Source: Sweltsa coloradensis
Lineage: Eukaryota; Arthropoda; Insecta; Plecoptera; Chloroperlidae
Assembly (NCBI GenBank): GCA_024449915.1
Contig: JAMZAV010000111.1
Location: forward strand, 434,001-498,000
Direction: 5' to 3'
Length of the DNA stretch: 64,000 bases
Both the position numbers and the translations under genes were made by a program. The notes beneath the pieces were generated by a model. That model made no database searches, had not been told where the DNA came from, and was given only the letters and a program-made list of their open reading frames with translations. How positions within the stretch are numbered: the stretch's first letter is position 1; each line of letters opens with the position of its first letter. Positions 22,867 to 34,381 of the stretch are shown here, piece after piece.

Positions 22867-23954
22867 CTGACGCGCGTCTGTAGTGAATCATGTTGGGAGA
22901 TGTAGTGATGTAAATAAATGTTTGAAATGAGAAATTCAATACAAAAAAATGATTTTCGGATTCCTGGCCATATTATATAACAATATAAAATAATTTATAT
23001 TATTTATTAATGTACTCCTCGGGGTCCACATTTCGTCCTTTCGGAAATCCGCCATGCATGGTGATATAAAATAGTAATCTACTCTTCTGTGTCGAATAAC
23101 CGTCCTTTTAAACGCTGTTAACTGGTCACTAGTAAGGGAATATTATGAAAATATGATTACATTATTACTTTATTACTTTGGTTTGGCCCGCATTTTATTG
23201 GAACCTGCAATTTATATTTGTCTTCTACTAAAATAATTATTTTCTTCTACTAGTAGATTAATTTTATTCCTCCACTGGTTAAATATTATCTTTATTTGCA
23301 TTCATTAAATTACCTTTGACAAATTTCGAACTCTACTGGCAGTTTTTTTTTTAAACTTTTTATGCGTCTATTATTTAGGCTTTCGAGGGTGTGTATTTAT
23401 CCGATTCTTGGTCGAATATCTCCACTTAGAGGTCGATAAATATACCTCCACGAGGAGAATTTTGTCTTGTTAGAGGTCATGTAGTTCTTGGTTGATATTG
23501 GTTGAATATTATACATTATTAGGAAATTCGCCTGTCTGAAGAGCCCCTGGGGGGGGGGGGGGGGCCCACACACATTGTATTATTTGGATTCAGTCGTAAG
23601 GTTTGTTCTCCCGTAACAGAATTTACTAAATCAATTAGTAAGAATGAATTCACAATATATTTAAAAATTAATATATGCTGTTAGAAATATTGATGAAGAC
23701 AAGATGGTCATATGACTGAGTAACCTTCGAAATCTCGGGAGTTTTGAAACGTAGACCATGTTCTCAGATAACCTTTACTTTTGACGACGGTTCAGTGCAA
23801 AAAAAATTATGGAATTAGAACAATTTAATTTCAATTGATGATTGTCATGACAGTCGTTTTGTTTCCTGACAGTATAGAGTTGCGTATAGGGCGTGAATTC
23901 GGCCCTTCCAATTATACATTATTTGTGTATGTTTGTCATGTATTAGTATTATAC

Positions 23955-24249
23955 CAGGGAAACGCCAAAGTCGTCGTTAGACGAGTGAGCGAGCCATGTG
24001 TTGTGTACCCGGGAACATTCCCTTTCCACCCCCTCCAAAGGGCTAGATCTAGCCAGAGTCTCTCCTCTCTAGCCTACTAGAGTGGCGCATTATGGCCTTA
24101 CAGCAGTTAACGTGCCCTTATACCAACTAAACTCAAAACCCTATCATTTATACTTTAAAGTTTATATATCAACAAACTTAAAAGCAAAGGTTCTCGAGTA
24201 CTCAACACATGGCTCGCTTACTCGTTTAACTACTTTGGCGTTTTCCTAT
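23955..24249. mobile_element. Short element with two inverted copies of a Helitron2-like 3' end
   Basis: The left end CCAGGGAAACGCCAAAGT...GAGTGAGCGAGCCATGTGTTG is repeated in inverse as CAACACATGGCTCGCTTACTC...ACTTTGGCGTTTTCCTA on the right (arms about 50 bases). Each arm resembles the 3' tip of H elements read inward: CTAGGAAAACGC, AAGT, GATGAGCG, then GCCATGTGTT. No 5' type end is present. Confidence 0.65.
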
Positions 24250-24254
24250 TCTTT

Positions 24255-24350
24255 TTAGCTGGGTGCCTTTATACCCGAAATGTGGGAGTCCAGGGTTCAA
24301 ACCCCGGTCGGGATAGGTTTAGTAATTTCTGGATTGTATTAAAAAAAAAG
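24255..24350 (+). mobile_element. tRNA-SINE S1, truncated
   Basis: AATGTGGGAGTCCAGGGTTC, AAACCCCGGTCGGGAT, then GTAATTTCTGGATTGTATT and an A tract. It matches the 30280-30380 copy. The A-box half is damaged. Confidence 0.65.
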
Positions 24351-24783
24351 TATAGAACATATTTTTTGGAATGCATACAATTCTATGGAAAACAAAGGCA
24401 GTAGGAAATACGAGTAAAGATTGCAAGGTTTACTCAATCTCACAGCGGAATTTTGGGAAACCTTGAGCGTGGAGATTCGTTATACCTTGGTCACATGCAT
24501 GCACTCACCACCTGACATTCGATCAAAACATGATTGGTTCATGAACAAAAGCAATTGTCGTTCAATTAAATGTGACATTCTCAGCCTATTTTCAATATAT
24601 TGTTTCTTGTCGTGTAAGTTTAAATCGTAACAGATTTTCCTGAAAATGTTAACAGCACCCACAACACTTGTAATGTCACGCATCTACGTGCCTAATTAAT
24701 CATCAATCAATTAACCACTAACCACTATAAAATGTTTGTTTAAAATTTCAGTGCAATCTAGTCAGCGGTTCAGCCGTTTCTAA

Positions 24784-24822
24784 ACTCACTCACTCACTCA
24801 CTCACTCACTCACTCACTCATA
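24784..24822. repeat. (CACT)n microsatellite
   Basis: About ten CACT units. Confidence 0.95.
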
Positions 24823-25977
24823 CAGGAACAGAGAAACTTTTCTTTAGGTAGAATGGTATGACCAAGTGTACTCTGTTATCTGTGGTAAGACTCAGAGTCA
24901 GTCGCTGCGCTCCCTCGTTTAAAAATAGGTCTATAATAAGAATAACCCACATCCAAGTTCTTAGATGTTACTTAAATTTAGGGTGGGAGGAGGGTTGTTC
25001 TGTAGATAAAAGGTGTAATAAAATTCATATTTACAAATATAATTCTTATGACTTGTACCAAACACCGTTTTCCAATTTGAACTTGACCCGTTGACCTAGC
25101 GCGATTTCCCAATTATATGTGGGTAGACTATGTCAGGGGAAGTATCGAAGGCAGGCAAACGAAGCTGTATTAAACCAATCAACACTGTACCTTTGTGTAT
25201 CTTTATGACTGTACTCAGAACACCGTCTGTAAGTTCTCGGCAGCATACCGTTCCTTTCAATTAATCTTATCATGATCTACATTCTATATATAGACGTTGT
25301 ATTGAGTGGTCAGACAGAGCCTGAAGCCAGGCATTCATATAATTTTCTTGCATTCTTTTCTTGCATTCTACGACTCTTCTCTAAATATTTTCAAGGATGG
25401 TTTCAGTACCGTCTTGTGCATTACACACACAGCTATCAGATTATTTTTATAAGATTACAACGTATACATCTTACAACATACACTCAAAAGCATTTGGATG
25501 CTTTGCTATATATTATTAAAAACACGGGAACTTGAGTACCCAAAAGACAGTGCGAAGCTATACTTGACGTCGAAGCATGATCGAAACTATTTGGGGGGGG
25601 GGGGGGGGCGAAGCAAGATTTTGTCAACTGACAAAACACTGTCAAACTTCACAATTTTATAAATACTTGACGGAACCAAACCAATAAAATGTAGTAAAAT
25701 ACCACCATTTGCAATGTTAGACATAAAAAATCTAGGGCTATGCCGATGCGCCCTAGACTCGCAGTAGCTGGGGGGGGGGCAACTTTCCAGACCCCCCATT
25801 GTAACAGGATACATACTTTTCCCGAAGCGATTGTTTCATGGGCAATGTTGATAGTTCACTCCCTCCAGAAATCAAGCGATAGTTACACCACTGCGTCAAA
25901 GAAAGCAAAAATTAAAAAATCACCTTGCGTCGATCATTTTGGTGGCGGAGCCGGGTTAAGAAAAAGCTTATAAAAAA

Positions 25978-26095
25978 AATTCTGGATCAAAAAAATTGAA
26001 AAATTTGTGTTAAATCACAGTTACAAGATATGATTTTTCAAACTGTCATTTTAGTGTAGTATTGTGCTGATCGTGGTAAAAAATAAGGTTTTGAG
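25978..26095. repeat. Copy of the 422-1066 MITE interior
   Basis: CTGGATCAAAAAAATTGAAA and GTTAAATCACAGTTACAAGAT match 933-985. The terminal AGCCCCTTTAA is not present. Confidence 0.55.
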
Positions 26096-26828
26096 TTAAT
26101 TTGAAATATACTTTTACGTTAACACATAATTTGATGCCTATATATCGACTAAATTTTTCATGAACGTTATGACAATTACGCTCTACATGCATATGTGTTT
26201 TTCCAATACAATGTACAGCAAAATTAACATGAACATCATATGCAAATAACCATATATATGAATAGTTGCCTTTAAGCCTGCAACGTAGCATCAAAGTAAG
26301 GTAAGCGAGGAGGTAAAAATGACCATAATTAAACACGTAAATTTAAGCCTACATGTAGGCTTAACTTTCAATGAACGTAGTGCTAATTATGTCACTACAT
26401 GCATATGTGTTTTTACCCGTGAATCATACAATAATTCTAAGTTGAATAGACGTGTGAATTTTACCCTACATGTTGAGGGGTTTAAAAGTCTACAATGTAG
26501 GGTACACTTAAGTTTAACGCTCTACTAAATATCACACTACATGTAGGGTATTATAAGGCCGACAGTGTAGGGCAGATTAAATGTGAACGTCGGTGAAAAC
26601 ATACACCTTCAGGGACAGAATTTTAAATCCTACAAGGAAGCAATCAATTTATTATGACTTTGCATAAATTAACTTAAACATTTCAATTTATATTCACTGT
26701 ACACTGCAGCAATTTATTGAGTAAAGGTATACTTTAGGTGAAAACCATATTTACGTATACGATAGTTGGAAAAGAAAATCTCCGATGCAGCGGGTTATTT
26801 GAAAGATTTTTTTTTACAGTGTAGGGTC

Positions 26829-27446
26829 AGGGGTGACTAACCACTTTGTCATGTTCTCTTCTCCTTCCATATCTTCATCTCATTCCATATTTTCTTCTCA
26901 TTCTCCATTCTCTATTTCTTTCTTGTTTCTACCACTGATCTCTATATACTTACGTGTACAGAGAATGCTTACCTGCCAGATGTTGAGAAGTGAAGTCGGA
27001 CTAATTTAGCGGGTTTTCTTACTGTAGAACTAAGTAAACAACACAATTGGGGTTTCGATTAGGTTTTCCGCATTGAAAAATCGTTTTGGGCACTTCAACG
27101 CAACGCACAAAGGCATGTTTGACGTAAATATGTAAAATTTTGCCCTTCTAACATGGCCGCCCCATAAGAAATAACTTTGACACCCAAGATGACGGCCCCC
27201 AAGGTGACTTCAAGGTTACAGTACAGCATACGCAATCCATTTAAGTGTATAAAGAGATCAGTGGTTTCTACCCACCAGTTCACGCCATTTACTTCTGTCC
27301 TCCCACAGACTTTCAGCTTCTACTTCTTCCTAACACTCCATTCTCTCAACATAATTTCTTATGTAAATGTAATAAAGCTCGGAAAATAATTCAGTGTATT
27401 GTGGCCTACGCTATTTATATATAGTGGCATAATTTTATAAATATAT
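26829..27446. other. No recognisable gene
   Basis: There is slightly codon-like sequence at 27150-27390 with an AATAAA at 27370, but no splice-bounded exon. Confidence 0.4.
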
Positions 27447-27852
27447 TACTATTATTATTATTATTATTATTATGTCTCTATTTGCAACAGGCAATGTAGC
27501 CCACTAGTGCAAATTTAATAGAGAAGGGAGGAGAGGAAACCCGGTACCGGCAAATAGCCTACTACTACCGAAAAGTACCAAGGGGACCAACGGCTTTACG
27601 TCCCATCCGAAAGGACGGTGTAACTTTTGACAGTCATATAGGTTCCTCCACTAACCCGGACTGCCGAGCAGACGGCGCCAAGGAGAACGAAGCTGTCACA
27701 CAAGCTTACGATCCCTAGTCTGCTCTAGCCAGCGATATACGTGTGTTTCAGGGCAGAGCGGCGACCCACTCAACCCCTGACCACGCCCGATGTTGCTTAA
27801 CTTCAGTGTTCGAGTGGGAACTGGTTAAACGACCGCGGCTAAATCGCTGTTA
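27447..27852 (-). mobile_element. 5S-rRNA-derived, Deu-like SINE, copy A
   Basis: On the minus strand the head reads CACTGAAGTTAAGCAAC, ATCGGGCGTGGTCAGGGG and GAGTGGGTCGCCGC. This follows the 5S rRNA internal promoter region (GAAGTTAAGCA, TCGGGC, TGG, GATGGGTGACC). The body contains CCTTTCGGATGGGACGTAAA, close to the Deu-domain word CTTTCGGATGAGACGTTAAA of SINE3/DeuSINE families. The 3' tail corresponds to the (ATT)n tract at 27447-27474. Confidence 0.75.
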
Positions 27853-28160
27853 GATTTATCTTATGGAATAAGCTTCTGCGTTAACGTGAGACTTTATTTC
27901 GGAAGGTTTACAATTCAAAATGGCGTCGTGCATAATATTTTTTTTTAAATAATATTTTCCCACTAATTTCATTATAGTGATTTTAAAGGTAATAAATATA
28001 TATTGTTGAGCTGTGCTAATTAAAGTATATTTTTTAAGTCAAGATACGGGAGAACAGATTGTCGAATAACATTACATTAATACAATTTCGCGTAGAAATA
28101 ATCAGTTTTGGCGGAGGTGCCGGGTTGAAACTTAACCACTTTTGTGCGAGGCTTTTTCTG
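27853..28160. other. No gene; isolated GGTGGAGG-type box
   Basis: TTTTGGCGGAGGTGCCGGGT lies near 28106-28125. Nothing else was recognised. Confidence 0.4.
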
Positions 28161-28332
28161 TGCCTTGGTCACCTAAACATTATGTATTACCCTTGTTTTT
28201 ATGTGATAAATTGAAAAGCAGTCAATAAGATGTACGTTGGTTTTTATGCCATGGTCACCTAAACATTATGTATTATCCTTGTTTTTATGTGATAAATTGA
28301 AAAGCAGTTAATATGATGTACGTTGGTTTTTA
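28161..28332. repeat. Tandem duplication, 86-bp unit x2
   Basis: GGTCACCTAAACATTATGTA at 28167 recurs at 28253, and the two units differ at only a few bases. Confidence 0.9.
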
Positions 28333-28657
28333 TCGTGGGATCTTCGCTGCCTAAAGCCTGATTTAGACGGTTCAATGTTTCCTTTGATAAGAAGCCAAGG
28401 TCTGGGCAGGCATTGTTGGCTTGCAGGATATGTTTGGATCTATGTCAACACCACTGGTCATCAAAATCTTTGCTGCATTTCAGGTACCTACGACGGTAGA
28501 CTTGTGTCATAGCCTGCTATTTTTTATTACTTGTTTTTTTTTTTTATCAAAAATCACATGACTGCTCATCCAAAATTCTTTGCAAAATGGACGAGTGGCT
28601 AGGACATGTTTCCAGCTGTGACAACCTTTCAATACATTGAAGCATTTGAATAATTTA

Positions 28658-28841
28658 CATTTTATATTTATCGGGTTGTTTCGTAGCGGCGGTAGTGATA
28701 TCTTTCTGTCGACGTTTCGAAGACCATGTTATCTTCTTCTTCAGGACTTGACTGAATTTGAAGAAGATAACATGGTCTTCGAAACGTCGACAGAAAGATA
28801 TCACTACCGCCGCTACGAAACAACCCGATAAATATAAAATG
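28658..28841. repeat. Perfect 82-bp palindrome with 20-nt spacer
   Basis: 28658-28739 and 28760-28841 are exact reverse complements as far as I can read. The arms carry a GC-rich section with GTCGACGTTTCGAAGACC. A similar ACGTTTCG word with 'TCTTCAGG' context is common at the ends of Penelope-like and other retroelements. Absence of any mismatch implies a recent origin or gene conversion. Confidence 0.95.
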
Positions 28842-29204
28842 TCATCAACGGGTAGCGAGACATTTAAAAGTTGTATTTAAATAATTATTCATTGTTTTCT
28901 TCAATGGCTCTTAAATTCAACCCTTGAATTAAAGGGATTGAAGGAAACATTGAACTTTCTAATCAGGCTTAACAATGTAACGTCCGTAAGTATAACGAAA
29001 TAAATACAAAAAATAAGATTGATACTAGGTATAAAATCTCAATTTGTGTTAGTTCCCATAGAAGAAGAAATGCTTTGAAATACTTTTAAAAAGCGCCATC
29101 AAACCCTTGTTACACGCGCCTGTCAACACACAGCCCCTAATGGCGACCCGGAGCCTATATTCAACTTTCAAGTCTAGCCAGAAACTTCTTGTAAGTTCGT
29201 GGTA
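28842..29204. other. No recognisable feature
   Basis: No exon or shared repeat is seen. Confidence 0.4.
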
Positions 29205-29216
29205 AACACTTTTATA

Positions 29217-29815
29217 GCCCAATCTTCACAAACAACCAATTGAACAAATCCATACACTTATACCATTAAATGCTAATATATTTTCTTGTTCAATTTAAAC
29301 TTTGTTTTCCATTTCAATAACAAACATTCGTTTTTTTGTATTTGGAGAATATATTAATGCAAATAAATGTATATGCCTGTCTTTTGTCCATTGTATTTTG
29401 AGATTTTAAAAACTTTTTTAGCCCAATCTTCATTAATAATCAATTGAACGAATCCATACACATACCATAAAAAGCTTATATATTTTCTTGTTCAATTTAA
29501 ACTTTGTCGTCAATTTCAATCACAAACTTTCGTGTATTTTGTATAGGGCATATATTAATGCAAATGAGCTTACAGACCTCTTTTGTCAATTATATTTTGA
29601 TATTTCTAAAACTTTTGTGGCCCAATCTTCACAAACAACCAATTGAACGAATCCATTCACTTATTCCATTAAATGCTAATATGTTTTCTTGTTCGATATA
29701 AGTTTTGTTATCTACTTCAATAACAAACTTTCGTGTTTTTACTTTTTTAAATTTAGAGGATATATTAATGCAAATGAGCGTATATAAAAAAAAATCTAAA
29801 AACTTTTAAAATCCT
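29217..29815. repeat. Tandem repeat, ~200-bp unit x3
   Basis: GCCCAATCTTC opens units at 29217, 29421 and 29620. Each continues with CAATTGAACRAATCCATWCAC, TTTCTTGTTC and ATATTAATGCAAATRA. The units are moderately diverged. Confidence 0.9.
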
Positions 29816-29897
29816 TTTCTTACATTCCACTCAATACCCCTGACGAAGCTCCTCACTGAAACACAACATTTAAAGTGTGTGTTTATTATGTCTGGTC

Positions 29898-30116
29898 CTA
29901 ATTTCTTTCGTCCGTGTCAACAAGTAACTTCAAACATCTTGAGACACCCTCCAAACACAAGAGTGGGATTTGCTTGCTCTTGGAAGGCACTCTTACAAAC
30001 ACAGAGAGGGTCTTAAGAACACTCTCCTTGATCTTTGTAAGCGAGACTGTTGATATGTTGAGGAGCTCACAACATGACAAGCAGAACCAGGGCTTGGTAG
30101 GATGTCTCGTATGCAC
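29898..30116 (-). CDS. Possible exon, HEAT-like helices (weak FANCI resemblance)
   Basis: The minus-strand frame has 72 codons with codon-like base use and amphipathic helices, including LTKIKESVLKTLSVFVRV and SKSKQIPLLCLEGVSRCLKL. The segment 'K.I.LLCLEG' recalls a helix of the Fanconi anaemia protein FANCI, remembered from the family and not aligned. Candidate acceptors lie near 30120 and 30056. The downstream donor is weak: no GTRAGT follows, and the frame stops at TAG (29898). It may be a terminal exon, a decayed exon, or chance; the opposite strand is open for 69 codons too. Confidence 0.3.
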   Translation of the reverse strand: MHTRHPTKPWFCLSCCELLNISTVSLTKIKESVLKTLSVFVRVPSKSKQIPLLCLEGVSRCLKLLVDTDERN

Positions 30117-30279
30117 ACTGTAGCCTCGTTATAGTTCACTGCTGTGTCTGCATTTACGTAATAATATTTCTTTATTTGTCCTCGTTTGTAAGATAAATCA
30201 TTTTTTTAATTGAATTGGTCAAACGTTCCATCCATTCAGATCTATAATGTAACAACAATTCAGAACCTAAATAGTTGCC

Positions 30280-30380
30280 TACTCGGTGGTCTAGTTGGCT
30301 ATAAGACGCCTACCTGGAATGTGGGAGACTCGGGTTCGAACCCCGATCGGGATGGATTTTTTAAATTCTGAATGGTACTT
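30280..30380 (+). mobile_element. tRNA-SINE S1, best-preserved copy
   Basis: TCGGTGGTCTAGTTGGCTA (A box), an anticodon arm CCTAC-CTGGAAT-GTGGG (GGA, serine-type, in the loop) and a T arm TCGGG-TTCGAAC-CCCGA are all well formed. They are followed by GGGATGGATTTTTTAAATTC. The 5' acceptor strand does not pair, so this is a SINE head, probably from a tRNA-Ser-like or other tRNA. Confidence 0.7.
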
Positions 30381-30447
30381 AATGTTAAATTAATTAATTA
30401 AAAAATTAATAAGAAATATATTTATAGAAAAACAAAACAATTGACCA

Positions 30448-30540
30448 GCACACCAACAGTGTTGACTTATGCAAGCGTTAAGTGCTAGACTCTGTGATTC
30501 GGAAGGTCTGAGTTCAAATCCCGTCGAGATAGTCAAATAT
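30448..30540 (+). mobile_element. tRNA-SINE S2 head fragment
   Basis: CCAACAGTGTTGACTTATGC, GATTCGGAAGGTCTGAGTTC and AAATCCCGTCGAGAT match the S2 head. The body is replaced by the next repeat. Confidence 0.65.
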
Positions 30541-30720
30541 GTTTACGTTTTCAAGTCAAGTTTGGGTGACTCCAGCCCCGACTTCTGACCCCCATGGTCA
30601 CCAAAAATATTCTGAATAATCATTGCAGAGGGGCGATGTCCATAAAAAACAACACGCGTATGGCAATCGGAGGTCATGTTTTGTTTAAACAGTAAAACGT
30701 GTCACACACGCACATACAAA
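30541..30720 (+). repeat. Dispersed repeat ending GTGTCACACACGCACATAC
   Basis: GGTCACCAAAAATATTCTGA, GGGCGATGTCC, CGTATGGCAATCGGAGGTC and TCACACACGCACATAC recur at 14950-15035, 20190-20340, 50380-50450 and the right edge of the window. Confidence 0.55.
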
Positions 30721-30774
30721 CGGAACGGAAAGAAAAATGATTCGTTTAGAGTAGGGCCCGTCCCTTATTGTAAT

Positions 30775-31521
30775 TGGATGAGCGAAGCGAAGATTCCATT
30801 TCACTACACTGGAGAAAAAAATCCGGAATGTTTTTTTTTTCTGTTTGTATTATTGTGTGTCTGTGAGCACGATTCCGGCTAAACCAATACTCTAATTGCG
30901 ATGAAATTTTATGGAGGCCTTCGAAATCTCTGAACCAAGAACTGCCACGTTTTTGAGCGCAATCGAAAAATTATTTCTCATGAAAATCGCAATTTTACGA
31001 TTTTTTTCGATTTTAAAAAAAATTCTTCGACTTATAACACCTACATGCTTTATCCGAATGTAATGATTTTTTCACAGAACCTTTATTTTATGAATTTATA
31101 TATTCGTGTGAAATTTCAGCGCAATCAAAAAATTATTTCTCATGAAAATCGAAATTTTACATGTTTTTTTCTTTTTTAAAACAATTCTTTGACTTATAAC
31201 ACCTACATGCTTTATCCTATTGCAATGATTTTTTCACAGAACCTTATTTTATAAATTAATATATTCGTGTAAAATTTGAGCGCAATCGAATAATTATTTC
31301 TTATGAAAATCGCGATTTTACGATTTTTAAAAAAAATTACGATTAATAAAAAAATAAAAAAATAAAGTTAATTTTTTATTTTATTTGATTTAATTTTTTA
31401 AAAAAATTCGACTTTGTTATGATTTTTTCACAGAACAACAAAAAATCCGCATAACACATGGCAGCTCAATGCACCAATTACGCTCATCCAACAACGCGGC
31501 GGGACTTACGCGTTTTCCTAG
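30775..31521 (+). mobile_element. Helitron2-like element H5 (complete, subfamily B)
   Basis: It starts TGGATGAGCGAAGCGAAG (shortest AGCG version) and ends AACGC...GCGTTTTCCTAG, here with CTTACGCG in the hairpin loop. The core unit of about 160 bases (ATTTCTCATGAAAATCG at 30976, 31136 and 31296) is present three times. No target duplication is seen. Confidence 0.88.
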
Positions 31522-31696
31522 TATAAATAGATTTAAAGAACTATGAATTGTTTTTCACTGGGACTAATAACGCACACATGATAATATATGTTCGTATATA
31601 TATTATTACATTTGATTTTCTCCCCCCTAAAAACTATTCCCGTGAGAAATATGTTCCCAGACTTACTTCCTTCATCCGCTTATAGTTTGCCTGTAA

Positions 31697-32577
31697 CTTT
31701 AAGTGGGAATAGGACACATGTTGACGGTTGGCAAATAGCTATTCGCTCGGCCGGTAAGAATCCAACGTATCAGAAACTTAGCATAGTTGTCAATAATGCA
31801 TACATGGATATCCCTACAGGTGTACATTATCAATATTTTATGTTAGTCAGCCAGGATCAATCCACGAAAATGTTTTTTTTTTTTTTTTTTACTTTTTAAC
31901 CATTTCAGTACTTTATTTTTTCCGTGCTAATTAGGTTAATTTTAAGCTAATAATTCGAGTTCCGCATTTTTTTCTAAAAATTTTTTTGAATTAAAAAAAT
32001 TGATTTTTAAAGAATTTTGGGGTATTTTGGATTTTGAATAAAAGCTACATTTTAAGTTAAAATCAAAAAATAGGTGAATTCCTAAAACTTGATTTTTTTC
32101 TTGATTTTTTTGTTGCATATTTTGGATGTCGTGTACCTCAAATACCTGCCAATACTAGAGATATATCACATTTCTGGGATAAACCAATTTTTTTTCGTTT
32201 TTAGCTGTATTTTTTGTAGATGCATATTTTGATTCTTCTATAAAAATTGTATCATTTGTACCATTGGCCTGTGGAGGAAAAAAAAATATTTTTACTAACC
32301 CCAAACAAATTAAAATCGGACTTTAATTGAAAAAACCTATTGTATTGTATACCCTCATTTAAATTTCAAAGTTGATGTACACATTTGAGGCAGCAGAGAC
32401 TGTAAGGGTTAACAAAATCTAAAATCTTCAAAAACACCGTTTTTAAAGTGTTACTGTAAGGCCCGATATTTCCTATTCCGTGACAACTTCTCAAAATTTC
32501 AAACATCTGTGGTGTCGTTTTGCCGAGAGAACAAAAATTTGCTTAAAAACGCTTGTCCTATACTATCCTCTTTAAAG
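31697..32577 (-). mobile_element. R390 family, longest copy (TIR element)
   Basis: On the minus strand it starts CTTTAAAGAGGATAGTATAGGAC and ends TGTGTCCTATTCCCACTTAAAG, in pieces, so the ends are inverted repeats of about 20 bases. At about 880 bases it is more than twice the size of the other copies, with an AT-rich interior at 31860-32450. It looks like the longer parent of the internally deleted copies. No transposase frame is seen. Confidence 0.7.
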
Positions 32578-33472
<895 letters not shown>

Positions 33473-33589
33473 AGTAACATCTTTCAAATCCAACAAGTGT
33501 AGCCTGCGTTAATATTAATTGAGGAAGACAACATAAAATTAGTGAGTTTGTAACTTGGAAACCATGGTACAATACTGCATGACCCTCTT

Positions 33590-33765
33590 GGGTGTCTTGG
33601 AGAATGTTTAAGGGCTGTTTAAAATGACTCGATCCCTTGCATTCGCTTCAGTGTGAATACAACCGTGGGATAAACTTTCAGACATGTTGGCGGGTATCGA
33701 ATCTGGAACCTTCCTAATCAGTCTTTCTCATTACGCTTGAGCTACATATGGGTGGAGCCTAGGGC
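33590..33765 (-). mobile_element. tRNA-SINE S2, 5' part
   Basis: The complement carries AGCGTAATGAG (A-box region), GATTAGGAAGGTTCCAGATTC (degraded B box) and a body through GAATGCAAGGGATCGAGTC to the CTTAAACATTC piece. It is strongly diverged. Confidence 0.6.
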
Positions 33766-34373
33766 AGCGTGTAAACCCTCTCATTGACTCCCTGGCCAAC
33801 TATGACAATGAACTAACCTTCGAATACAAACGAACTAAGATGGCCTTGGCCTCTCTGGCCAATTATGATTTAAAACAACTCAAAATTCAAAACAAAATTG
33901 TAGGGGTAATACCCACCTCACCCTGGTGGAATACCCCTTAATTTCTCCTCAAAATCCTACATAACAATATTTGTGTACAATCATTTAATCTGTTTTTAGT
34001 TTTTAGTTTGAGTACAATAAGTAACATTTAATTTTGTTTATTATACAGTACCGGGTATATTTACCCTTAAAAGTAGAATGAACATAATTCCAGAGGAGAC
34101 AACGCTTTTACGCCATTATTTGGCAGAATTAAAAGAGGGGGGGGCTTAGCTGTCATTCAGCAGAGTTTCGAAGCATGGAGCCTAGAAGACACAAAACGCA
34201 TAAGCTTTAACGCAAAGACAATCCACAAACACCAAATAACTATCCTAACACGATTAATACTCAAATCTTAACAAATTCCAAAAAGCCAAAGCCAAAAACA
34301 ATCAAGTCCTTCTATGAAAATCAGATTCACTATAAAGAGCTTAGGCTCGTTGTAGGAAAACAGAAAATTGTGA
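33766..34373. other. No recognisable feature
   Basis: There is a short G run at 34138-34145. No exon or shared repeat is seen. Confidence 0.4.
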
Positions 34374-34381
34374 CCCGTGAG

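Larger units (their letters stand above)
21909..26821. mobile_element. Large TA-flanked element, TIR CACTGTAAAAAAA (CACTA/EnSpm-like)
   Basis: TA followed by CACTGTAAAAAAA opens the element at 21909, and TTTTTTTACAGTG followed by TA closes it at 26821. Inside each end is a long array of diverged repeat units (about 66-78 bases; words TACATTG.AGACTT.AAA and TGTAGGGTAAAATT). The left array spans about 21940-22600 and the right about 26040-26700. They are inverted relative to each other: AGACTTTTAACCCC near 22072 matches GGGGTTTAAAAGTCT near 26476 in complement. Subterminal repeat arrays with a CACTG tip fit CACTA elements. The 3.4-kb centre has no transposase and holds other inserted repeats. 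Confidence 0.6.

Noticed and set aside
30280..30350. Functional tRNA-Ser (GGA) gene
   Set aside because: Anticodon and T arms are good but the acceptor stem does not close and diverged SINE copies share the sequence and tail.
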